Shown piece by piece: positions 1 through 6,346 of a DNA stretch of 11,351 bases; position 1 is the stretch's first letter, and the number at the start of each line of letters is the position of its first letter. The DNA comes from Synechococcus sp. MED650 (GTDB taxonomy: Bacteria; Cyanobacteriota; Cyanobacteriia; PCC-6307; Cyanobiaceae). The DNA lies in NCBI GenBank assembly GCA_002691345.1, contig NZHI01000067.1, positions 5,374 through 16,724 on the forward strand, given 5' to 3'. A program made the position numbers and the translations under genes. Below the pieces are notes generated by a model. The model was not told the DNA's origin. It saw only the letters and a list, made by a program, of their open reading frames with translations, and ran no database searches.

Positions 1-174
1 GTCCACTTGATCTGGGGCGAAAAAGATCCATGGGAACCTCTCGCCATTGCCAAAACATGGACCTCCATTGATTGCGTCAAAAGCATAAAAGTATTGCCAG
101 ATCTTGGCCATTGCCCACACGATGAGTGCCCCCAAGTGGTGAATTCAGAAATCACTTCCATTCTTCAAGCCTGA
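1..174 (+). CDS. Alpha/beta-hydrolase family protein, C-terminal fragment (5' end outside window)
   Basis: Frame 1 is open from the window edge to TGA at 172-174 and gives 57 residues. It starts VHLIWGEKDPWEP and later has LPDLGHCPHDECPQVV. These match two C-terminal landmarks of alpha/beta hydrolases: the strand-7 loop with its acidic residue (G-E-K-D-P-W) and the catalytic-His motif (G-H-C-P-H-D-E). This variant is common in cyanobacterial and plastid hydrolases. The nucleophile elbow lies outside the window, so the substrate cannot be inferred. The stop is five bases before the ATG of the MFS gene, which suggests the two are co-transcribed. Family assignment is good; function is unknown. 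Confidence 0.8.
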   Translation, partial: VHLIWGEKDPWEPLAIAKTWTSIDCVKSIKVLPDLGHCPHDECPQVVNSEITSILQA

Positions 175-179
175 AAACA

Positions 180-1367
180 ATGCTTAAAAAACTCACACAT
201 CCTCTTGCCATTATTTTTATAACGCTTCTGCTCGACAAACTCGGGGAGAACATTATTTTCCCGCTCCTGCCATATATTTTGAGTGCATACAACCCAGATG
301 GTATGACTCTGGGTTTATTGGCTTCAACCAGCCAGGGTGTTGCCGTTCTCAGTGGACCGCTCGTTGGCTCATTGAGCGACTCCATTGGCCGACGCCCTGT
401 CATCATTAGCTGTATTGCACTTAACTTTATTTCTCTCTTAATTTTCGGTTGGGCCGGCTCACTTAGCATCATTTTCACCTCACGTGCATTGGGAGGATTG
501 GGAAGTTCCACCATTGGTACGCTTCAGGCATACATCACAGATATTTCGAGTCCAGAAACAAGATCTCGAAATCTTGGTATCAGTGGTGCCGCCTTTGGTC
601 TGGGAGCGATTGCTGGTCCGGCACTGGGAGGAGGACTTGTTGGATTTGGAGCATCAGTACCTGTATTTGCTGCGGCATTCTTAACCGGAATCAATTTATT
701 GATCGGTTTCATTTTTCTACGTGAAACAATTTCCGAGGAGAATAAAAAACCATTTGATGTTAGTTCAATCAACATTTTCAAGTCGATTTCTCGAATCCTC
801 TCGCGACCAGACTTGAGAGCCGTTTCCCTCTCATTTGCGTTGTTCAATTTCTCTTTTACAGCATTCACAAGTTTGCTTGTGCTTGCTCTGAAAGATTTGT
901 ATGGATGGTCTGCGGCTCAGACCAGTGGAATTTTCATTGTCGTTGGTGTTGTAGTCACATACACACAGGTTGCGGTTGTAGGAAAATTAGTGAACCGATG
1001 GAGCGAAGGCTTGGTGAATCAGTCTGGATACTTATTCGTCAGTGGAGGAATTCTGCTGCTTCCAATAGCAGGGATTTCAGAAGTGGTTACAGCAACATTT
1101 GTCGTAGCATCATCCATCGCCTTAGCTATCGGCGCTTCTTTAGTGCTTCCTACGGCTCGAAGTATGGTTTCAGGATTGGTTTCCAGCCAAGAGCAAGGAG
1201 TTCAACTGGCCAGCCTTGCATCACTTTCGGGCACCGCCAGTTGCCTTGGCCCTATTGTTGCAGGATGGCTTTATGACATCACACCGATCGCCTCTTTCAG
1301 TGTAGAAGCGATCGCATGTTTGATGGGGTGGATACTCCTTAATCAGCAAAAACATCGCCTTTCATAA
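180..1367 (+). CDS. MFS drug/metabolite exporter, DHA1 (TetA-like) type
   Basis: A 395-residue inner-membrane transporter of the 12-helix major facilitator superfamily, probably a proton-driven antiporter exporting a small molecule. Motif A is at about residues 63-74 (G-S-L-S-D-S-I-G-R-R-P-V). The helix-4 motif is R102-ALGG. Motif C, the antiporter signature, is at about 135-151 (G-AAFGLGAIAGPALGG). D121/P125/R128 after helix 4 resemble TetA-class drug:H+ antiporters. I chose ATG 180 rather than the in-frame ATG 126: 180 lies just after the hydrolase stop and gives a normal N-terminus (MLKKLTHPLAII), whereas 126 would overlap the hydrolase by about 50 bases and add a polar tail. The substrate is unknown. 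Adjacency suggests a link to the hydrolase product. Confidence 0.88.
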   Translation: MLKKLTHPLAIIFITLLLDKLGENIIFPLLPYILSAYNPDGMTLGLLASTSQGVAVLSGPLVGSLSDSIGRRPVIISCIALNFISLLIFGWAGSLSIIFTSRALGGLGSSTIGTLQAYITDISSPETRSRNLGISGAAFGLGAIAGPALGGGLVGFGASVPVFAAAFLTGINLLIGFIFLRETISEENKKPFDVSSINIFKSISRILSRPDLRAVSLSFALFNFSFTAFTSLLVLALKDLYGWSAAQTSGIFIVVGVVVTYTQVAVVGKLVNRWSEGLVNQSGYLFVSGGILLLPIAGISEVVTATFVVASSIALAIGASLVLPTARSMVSGLVSSQEQGVQLASLASLSGTASCLGPIVAGWLYDITPIASFSVEAIACLMGWILLNQQKHRLS

Positions 1368-1389
1368 GGCATTAAGAAGTAAATAGAAA

Positions 1390-1419
1390 ATCAGGCGAAG
1401 CATTTAGCATTCGCCTGAT
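1390..1419. terminator. Hairpin terminator between convergent genes
   Basis: A perfect 10-bp stem (ATCAGGCGAA at 1390-1399, TTCGCCTGAT at 1410-1419) with a 10-base loop sits in the 58-base gap between the MFS stop and the Rieske stop. On the - strand it is followed by a T-rich stretch (TTTTCTATTTACT), as expected for an intrinsic terminator of the long leftward unit. The + side is less T-rich. A repeated CCTGAT allows a shifted pairing of AAATCAGG (1388-1395) with CCTGATTT (1420-1427), which runs into the Rieske stop codon. It may serve both strands. Confidence 0.65.
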
Positions 1420-1425
1420 CCTGAT

Positions 1426-2469
1426 TTATCCAAGATGCTGACGCATTAATCTTCGGAATTCAATTAAAATTCGGTCAGATTCAACAAGGATCTCATTTGA
1501 CCCTTGATAAGTAATGGCCGCAGGCTCCTGATCTTTAATGATTCGATCGTCTTCAAGTGCAATATTTTCACCGGTGCTAATAGTCACCTTGTTAAACCAA
1601 GGAGTCAAGATTGGACTTTTTCTCAGGAAATTACGGTAATTGGTGCAGAGCATATTTGTATCCTTTTCACCTGTGGGCACATGAACCTGAAGGGAAATGA
1701 TTGTAAACCTACCGAAGTTAACCAAAGACATCAGTAGATTAGGATAAATATATCGATAGGCCTTGTATACATCATCTTGATCACCACGCATAAGATACTT
1801 GGCGATACCATTCAACTTTTTGACCTTAATCGGCATCTGAGCAAACAATGACCGTTCGGTATTGTTCATCTCATATTTTGGAAAAGTCAGATCGGTAGTA
1901 GGGTCAACTTTTCCTATACTTTTGCCATGCGTGAACGGGGCATGGGTGGGGTCAATCCCATTTTCTATGCTTCGGCTGAAGTGGGAATGAAAGTGATAAG
2001 ACAAATCTGCCGTGGGCAGATGAGTCATTTTGGGAAAATCCAATTCTGGGATTGGATCAATTTCATAAGTCGGCGAAGCTGATTGCCCCGGGATCCACAC
2101 CCACAAATATCCATATTTTTCCTCACAAATGTAGGACTTCACGCGAGCCCGAGTAGGTATGGATTCGTCCTGACGAAGTGCGGGAATATGTGTACAGACA
2201 CCATTGGTATCATATTGCCACCCATGATAAGGACAAACAAGATGGTTGTTTTGAGACCAACCACCACTAAGAGAGCAACCACGATGAGCACACTTAGCGT
2301 TGTAGACATGCACTGCACCATCGGAGTGACGAACAGCAACAAGCTCACCAAGAACAAAAGATATTGCAAACGGTTTGTCAGTTAATTGACTGCTTAGAGC
2401 CATGGCGTACCAACAGTCCAATGGAACCGATGGCGCTGCAGTCGATACGGATGATTGTTTAGTTGTCAT
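1426..2469 (-). CDS. Rieske [2Fe-2S] mononuclear-iron oxygenase, alpha-subunit type (copy 1)
   Basis: A 347-residue soluble oxygenase that would insert oxygen into, or demethylate, an unidentified substrate using electrons from a ferredoxin/reductase. The N-terminal Rieske domain has C60-A-H62-RG and C79-PY-H82, the ligands of the 2Fe-2S cluster. The catalytic domain has E-N170-x-x-D173-x-x-H176-x4-H181, the bridging Asp and the two iron His, and a late E-D-D-R motif near 306-309 that can supply the third carboxylate. All key residues are present. I chose ATG 2469. The longer reading starts at TTG 2484, which overlaps the upstream TGA, but TTG is a weak start and adds only five residues. The second Rieske gene ends 11 bases upstream, so the pair is probably co-transcribed. 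Phytopigment oxygenases (PAO/Tic55-like) and VanA-like enzymes are alternatives; I cannot choose from sequence alone. Confidence 0.87.
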   Translation of the reverse strand: MTTKQSSVSTAAPSVPLDCWYAMALSSQLTDKPFAISFVLGELVAVRHSDGAVHVYNAKCAHRGCSLSGGWSQNNHLVCPYHGWQYDTNGVCTHIPALRQDESIPTRARVKSYICEEKYGYLWVWIPGQSASPTYEIDPIPELDFPKMTHLPTADLSYHFHSHFSRSIENGIDPTHAPFTHGKSIGKVDPTTDLTFPKYEMNNTERSLFAQMPIKVKKLNGIAKYLMRGDQDDVYKAYRYIYPNLLMSLVNFGRFTIISLQVHVPTGEKDTNMLCTNYRNFLRKSPILTPWFNKVTISTGENIALEDDRIIKDQEPAAITYQGSNEILVESDRILIEFRRLMRQHLG

Positions 2470-2480
2470 GGTGGAAGAAT

Positions 2481-3476
2481 TCAAGATTTGGCAGCCTCAC
2501 TCATCGTTGCTTTCGCCAAAGCTTTTCGATAGGCAAGAATCAACTGATCCGAAGCAAGCAGAAGATCTTCACCTTGAGTCACCCAAGACGGTGTTGAAGG
2601 CTGTGATTCGACAACTACTTTATCCTCTTGATAAGTTTCAACGGTATTTTTCATCGAATTGTTATCGCCCCACGCTTGGGTTAGGAAATTACGAACACCG
2701 ATCCACTTGGTCAAGGTAAGGTTATCTGAGACAGGAATATTGCTTGCAAAATAGATGTATTGATAACCTCTCCAGTTGAAATCAATCGCAATACGATTGA
2801 TGCAGGGCAAATAACCTGTCAAAACAGAACTGGAATAATCTCTATCCTTTTTAATAATGTACTTCAAAAGACCCAGTCGCTTGGGTGGCTTCAATTGAAC
2901 ATAAGTACTTACATGATGGTCGGTCACCTTGACATCCAAGGGATGAACGACTGCATCATCCCGGTTAGGGAAGAAAGGCTTATGAACAAAAGGTGCATGG
3001 GACGTATCCAGGCCTGATTCAACGACGCGACTGAAATTGGCGTTCCAGGTGTACTCACCATGAACCGGACGCCACCCCTCCTGACCAAATTCAGGGAAGG
3101 GTGGAATTAAAGCGGGATCAGCCAGCTGAGTGTTGCCAGGAAAAATCCAAATAAAGCCGTTGGTTTCTTGAATTGGCAAGGGGGTCATCCTTGCCCTGTT
3201 GGGAATCGGTGTACCTTCACGATCTGCTGGAATCCGAACACAAGTGCCTTGGTTGTTGTAACTCCAGCCGTGGTACGGGCATCGGATACAGTCTCCATCA
3301 ACCCAACCCTCGCCAAGACTGGCTCCACGATGAGCACAGCGATCAATCAATGCGTGGGGCTTTCCCTGACTATCGCGAAAAAGAACATATCTCTGATCGA
3401 GCAATGTCAACGAGATGGGCTTGTCTTGAAGGGTGACACTGTGCTCAACCGCGTACCAAAAGTCTGAAAGAGACAC
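2481..3476 (-). CDS. Rieske [2Fe-2S] mononuclear-iron oxygenase, alpha-subunit type (copy 2)
   Basis: A 331-residue paralogue of the next gene with the same domain order. Cluster ligands are C47-A-H49-RG and C66-PY-H69-GW. The mononuclear-iron motif is E-S154-G-L-D157-x-x-H160-x4-H165, with a later E284-D285. The Asn that precedes the bridging Asp in copy 1 (ENGID) is Ser here (ESGLD); the metal ligands remain. Overall the proteins are clearly diverged, so this is an old duplication or two functions rather than a recent copy. The start is GTG at 3476: a TGA lies four codons upstream in frame and no ATG is available until deep in the domain. WYAVEHS then aligns with WYAMALS of copy 1. It could be an independent enzyme or a partner subunit of a hetero-oligomer. 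Confidence 0.86.
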   Translation of the reverse strand: MSLSDFWYAVEHSVTLQDKPISLTLLDQRYVLFRDSQGKPHALIDRCAHRGASLGEGWVDGDCIRCPYHGWSYNNQGTCVRIPADREGTPIPNRARMTPLPIQETNGFIWIFPGNTQLADPALIPPFPEFGQEGWRPVHGEYTWNANFSRVVESGLDTSHAPFVHKPFFPNRDDAVVHPLDVKVTDHHVSTYVQLKPPKRLGLLKYIIKKDRDYSSSVLTGYLPCINRIAIDFNWRGYQYIYFASNIPVSDNLTLTKWIGVRNFLTQAWGDNNSMKNTVETYQEDKVVVESQPSTPSWVTQGEDLLLASDQLILAYRKALAKATMSEAAKS

Positions 3477-3498
3477 AGCGTTACATCAACTTGATACC

Positions 3499-3504
3499 TT
3501 TATA
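3499..3504 (-). promoter_or_regulatory. Possible -10 element upstream of the Rieske pair
   Basis: TATAAA on the - strand lies 22 bases before the GTG start, in the 42-base gap after the small ORF. No convincing -35 is seen 16-18 bases upstream. It would allow the Rieske pair to be expressed apart from the signalling genes, but it is only a short AT-rich match. Confidence 0.25.
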
Positions 3505-3518
3505 CCATCTCAAGGTTG

Positions 3519-3776
3519 TTAAAAGTGTGTTTTCCAGCGCTCTTGCTCGAAAACAAGCCAGCCAATGTCCTTGAGATGACCAAGCAGACGCCTGGCTTCT
3601 TCCGAATCAGGCGACCACTTGAATTGATCCACAATGACAACGTTTAACTCCTGCGGAGAAGCGCCGCGCCGAAGACCGGCCTTGAGCAATTTGCGAAGAG
3701 GGGCAGGCTCTATGGAAAGCAACTTTGACATCGAGAGCTTTCCATGGAGCTTGTCGTAGTCAATCATCACTGGCAT
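3519..3776 (-). CDS. Small uncharacterised protein, partner of the ParA-like ATPase
   Basis: An 85-residue soluble protein with no signal peptide or membrane segment. I do not recognise the family. It looks like two or three helices (LRKLLKAGLRRGASPQELN) followed by a strand, a charged helix (SEEARRLLGHLKDIGWL) and a C-terminal F-E-Q-E-R-W segment. That order is compatible with a small helical or winged-helix fold. Its start ATG 3776 lies inside the end of the ATPase gene, giving a 17-base overlap in another frame; the alternative ATG 3767 gives 8 bases. Either way the two are probably translationally coupled and may work as a pair, for example as adaptor or ATPase regulator. The overlap and operon position support it as a real gene; function is open. 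Confidence 0.7.
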   Translation of the reverse strand: MPVMIDYDKLHGKLSMSKLLSIEPAPLRKLLKAGLRRGASPQELNVVIVDQFKWSPDSEEARRLLGHLKDIGWLVFEQERWKTHF

Positions 3777-4536
3777 GGAGAGTTGTTTGCAGAATTGAAG
3801 CCAACTGCTTCACCTGCTCGCTCCACGTATGATCAGGGAACTCAAGAACAGCAATGCCTCCACTAGCCAAATTGAGAAGATCGGAACTCAAGGGCAGGAT
3901 TGCAGAAGGCTCATAGTCAAAAGAAGACTTCACTTTCTCTTTCACAGCAGAAGACTCAAAGCAATCAGGCAACTTATTGACCACGAGATTGATTTGAGGA
4001 ACATCCAAACGTTCAGCGACCTCAATTGCAACAGCCGTGCCCAAATAATCTTGCGAATCAGGCCTCATGACCATCACAAGAGCATCAGAAATGGCTGCCG
4101 AAAGAAGTGTTTCCTCATTAATACCTGGATGAGTGTCTACGATAATATAATCAAGATTAAGCTCATCAATGACAGCAAACATTGCATCATTCAGCTTCTC
4201 AACTTGATAACCTTCTCTCAAAATTTTAGCGATTTTGTCACTTTCCATCGATGCTGGTGCTAGCCAAATTCTGCCCTTAGCAGCTCGCACTTGCTTGGGC
4301 GTTACTTCATGCATACACTTTTTAATGGGAGCATCAGACTGCAAAAAGTCGTTAATCAATAGATCTTTTTCAGTCGCCTGAAAACCAAAAAGAACATGGA
4401 CTCCAGGTGATGCTAGATCGGTATCAAAGATTGCAACACGCTTGCCTGACATCGCCAAAGAAACTGAGAGATTGGCAGACAGATTAGACTTTCCAGTTCC
4501 TCCGCGGAAAGAATGGACAGAAACAATTTTAACCAT
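3760..4536 (-). CDS. MinD/ParA-superfamily P-loop ATPase with variant signature motif
   Basis: A 258-residue cytosolic ATPase of the SIMIBI MinD/ParA class, whose members dimerise on ATP and position proteins or DNA. The Walker A region is R11-G-G-T-G-K16-S17. K16 is the normal P-loop lysine, but the class-defining signature lysine at position 11 is Arg. Switch I has D38-T-D40, and switch II is D134-T-H-P-G rather than the usual D-x-P-x-G. A base-recognition-like V-N-K-L-P motif is at about 186-190. The C-terminus is acidic (ends ASDD) and lacks the basic amphipathic helix of cell-division MinD, so a Min role is unlikely. No parB or parS-like partner is seen. It starts 63 bases after the tolC-like stop and overlaps the small downstream ORF. 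No clear ribosome binding site precedes the ATG. Confidence 0.85.
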   Translation of the reverse strand: MVKIVSVHSFRGGTGKSNLSANLSVSLAMSGKRVAIFDTDLASPGVHVLFGFQATEKDLLINDFLQSDAPIKKCMHEVTPKQVRAAKGRIWLAPASMESDKIAKILREGYQVEKLNDAMFAVIDELNLDYIIVDTHPGINEETLLSAAISDALVMVMRPDSQDYLGTAVAIEVAERLDVPQINLVVNKLPDCFESSAVKEKVKSSFDYEPSAILPLSSDLLNLASGGIAVLEFPDHTWSEQVKQLASILQTTLHASDD

Positions 4537-4599
4537 TAGATTAATAGCGTTGGGGTGATTTTAGTACAGAAAGGAGGGTCAAGCCGGTTCCAGAGCCAG

Positions 4600-6309
4600 T
4601 TACAAACTGGATGAGAACGACAAAGTTGACAAAGAAGCGAGAGGATCCCCAATGCGGTCGGCCAAATCACTGTCTCTGTCTATTGGCAAACCCGTATTAC
4701 GTGCAAGCTCTAGCAGAGATTTATTATATTCTTGAAGTTGAGTGACATACGAAAGCACAGCCTGAGCCAAAGTTGTTTGAGCCTGCACTAAATCAGTAAC
4801 AGTGCCATAGCCTATCTGATATCGATCTGATTGCAATTGAAGACTAATTGCTGCTTGCTTGACTTGACCAGAAGAAGCAAGAAGTATCTTTGTTCCATCA
4901 TTTACCTTAAAATATCCAGATCTAGCTGATTCTTTAACCTGATTAATTGTCTCCAGGTAGGTCTGATAAGCAGATTCTGATAACTTACGATAAGATTCTG
5001 CGCGCATACGAGCTTGTCCACCATCAAACGGCTTCCATGAGAAAGTTAAAACGGCAGATGGATTTTTTATAAACTCGGCATAAGATTCAGTCCAATAACC
5101 AGTTTGTGTACCGTAAAGCTGAGTTACCAACTGCAAAGTGGGAAGATAGCTTGCCATTTCCAGGTCTGCATCAACATTTTGAAGATAGACATCAAGCAAC
5201 ATTTCCTGAACAACCTTTCGATGAGTTTCACTTGCTTGAACAGTTGACTCAAGGGGATGGGACCAACTACCTAAAACCTCAAACTTTTCGGATAGTGTTA
5301 TATTCAATGGTGAATTAACATTTAGCAAGCGTGCTAGCTGAGCTTGAACGGTTTTGATATCTCGGCGTGACTGCTCTAGAAGTCTGAGATCAGAAAAGTA
5401 ATTGGATCGTTGCTTGGAAACATCCAGGCCAGACGCTATGCCAAACTCACGTTTATCGCTGGAAACTTGTACAAGTTTTTTTGAATTAGCAACAATCAAT
5501 TCATAGGCATCTTTTTTAGCATTAGAGGCCAACAAATCAACATAAGAATTCTGAACATTGAGAACATTGTCCCGATATGCAATCGCATATCGATCAGCGC
5601 TTTGAAGTGTCTGATGCTTGGACCTCCATATCTTTAAGGGTCTTGTGGCATCTAAAACATCCCATGTCAAGGAAAGGTTGAGCGTCGAATAGAAATAATC
5701 ACCATTCGGTTGGCCAGAAATCGAATCGAATGCACTCGATATTGAGGAAGCATCAAAAGATGATTGTGTTCCCGTGCTTGATGTGCCTGAGGTTGACGTA
5801 CCTGAGGTTGATGTGCCAGGAGCAGAGGTAGAAGCAGACAAGGCTGAAGACAATCCAGAAAATAGATTTGTCAGCTCGGAATAATTGGTGGATGCACCAC
5901 TCGTGGTGGAATCGTACTTATAAACTCCAGAACCAACCTTTAAAGAAAGTTGAGGCCACCACAGTGCATATGCTGCACCCTGAAGATCCTGAGAAGAGCG
6001 GAACGTCCAATAGGAAGACTTGAGCTTTGGATTGCGCTGAACAGAAAGATCAACGGCCATCTCCATGGACAAATCCCGGAGAGCTTCTGGTGCAGGATCC
6101 GTGTCAGAACTCAATCGAGGCTCAGGCACTTCCACCTGTAACGATTTGAGAACAGCTTCCGGTACAGGAACCGGATCAGGCAATGAGGGGGCTTCAGCAG
6201 TAAAACCTTGAGCAGGCAGACAAAGTGGCAACACTGCTGTCGACGCCACTCTTCTCAGCACCCGCAATAACAAGGAAGACCGACGACAACGAATTACAGC
6301 TTTAACCAA
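4600..6309 (-). CDS. TolC-family outer-membrane efflux/secretion protein
   Basis: A 569-residue outer-membrane factor of the TolC type, which forms a trimeric periplasmic tunnel for export. Features typical of the family are the repeated long helices (for example around LNVQNSYVDLLAS and LVQAQTTLAQAVLSY), a sequence near SDRYQIGYGTVTDLVQAQT, and the beta segments TLNLSLTWDVLD and AVLTFSWKPFDGGQ. The frame stays open up to ATG 6444, but that would overlap the upstream gene by 98 bases. TTG 6309 gives an N-terminus with basic residues, a hydrophobic stretch and a likely cleavage after about residue 38 (QGFTA|EAP), and AAGG lies 7 bases before it. A Gly/Ser/Thr-rich insert covers about residues 158-184. 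No periplasmic adaptor or inner-membrane pump gene is in the operon within the window. Confidence 0.85.
   Translation of the reverse strand: MVKAVIRCRRSSLLLRVLRRVASTAVLPLCLPAQGFTAEAPSLPDPVPVPEAVLKSLQVEVPEPRLSSDTDPAPEALRDLSMEMAVDLSVQRNPKLKSSYWTFRSSQDLQGAAYALWWPQLSLKVGSGVYKYDSTTSGASTNYSELTNLFSGLSSALSASTSAPGTSTSGTSTSGTSSTGTQSSFDASSISSAFDSISGQPNGDYFYSTLNLSLTWDVLDATRPLKIWRSKHQTLQSADRYAIAYRDNVLNVQNSYVDLLASNAKKDAYELIVANSKKLVQVSSDKREFGIASGLDVSKQRSNYFSDLRLLEQSRRDIKTVQAQLARLLNVNSPLNITLSEKFEVLGSWSHPLESTVQASETHRKVVQEMLLDVYLQNVDADLEMASYLPTLQLVTQLYGTQTGYWTESYAEFIKNPSAVLTFSWKPFDGGQARMRAESYRKLSESAYQTYLETINQVKESARSGYFKVNDGTKILLASSGQVKQAAISLQLQSDRYQIGYGTVTDLVQAQTTLAQAVLSYVTQLQEYNKSLLELARNTGLPIDRDSDLADRIGDPLASLSTLSFSSSL
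5777..5821 (+). repeat. Three tandem 15-bp repeats inside the tolC-like gene
   Basis: Three adjacent 15-base units: CTTGATGTGCCTGAG (5777-5791), GTTGACGTACCTGAG (5792-5806) and GTTGATGTGCCAGGA (5807-5821). Read on the - strand they encode the repeating Gly-Thr-Ser-Thr-Ser-like units of the low-complexity insert. The length is a multiple of three, so gain or loss of units keeps the frame. Confidence 0.8.
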
Positions 6310-6316
6310 TGCAGTG

Positions 6317-6320
6317 CCTT
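6317..6320 (-). promoter_or_regulatory. Ribosome binding site deciding a TTG start
   Basis: AAGG on the - strand, 7 bases before TTG 6309, in the 37-base gap after the HisKA-REC gene. It is the only Shine-Dalgarno-like element in that gap. It favours TTG 6309 as the start of the TolC-like protein, in agreement with the signal-peptide position. Confidence 0.45.
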
Positions 6321-6346
6321 GATAATGTACGAATATTAAAACACTC

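Noticed and set aside
126..179. Extended start of the MFS gene at ATG 126
   Set aside because: It overlaps the hydrolase C-terminus in another frame and adds a polar, non-family N-terminus; ATG 180 just after the hydrolase stop fits better.
905..1276. 123-codon open frame inside the MFS gene, same strand
   Set aside because: It lies fully inside conserved transmembrane coding sequence and is rich in Cys, Arg, Trp and Ser as out-of-frame translations are.
1308..1315. GCGATCGC, the cyanobacterial HIP1 octamer
   Set aside because: Only one copy was noticed in 11 kb, which chance can explain, so it is not used as evidence of the host.
2470..2484. TTG 2484 start for Rieske copy 1
   Set aside because: It overlaps the upstream TGA in a TTGA arrangement and is possible, but ATG 2469 is a stronger codon and only five unconserved residues are lost.
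1426..3476. Calling the Rieske pair chlorophyllide a oxygenase or pheophorbide a oxygenase
   Set aside because: The shared motifs define the superfamily only; the residues seen do not place either protein in one of those clades.
3760..4536. Reading the ATPase as MinD (cell division) or plasmid ParA
   Set aside because: There is no minC/minE or parB neighbour, no basic C-terminal membrane helix, and the signature lysine is changed.
4537..4599. Promoter between the tolC-like and ParA-like genes (TTGACC and TAAAAT on the - strand)
   Set aside because: The spacing is about 13 bases, too short for a standard promoter, and the gap is only 63 bases.
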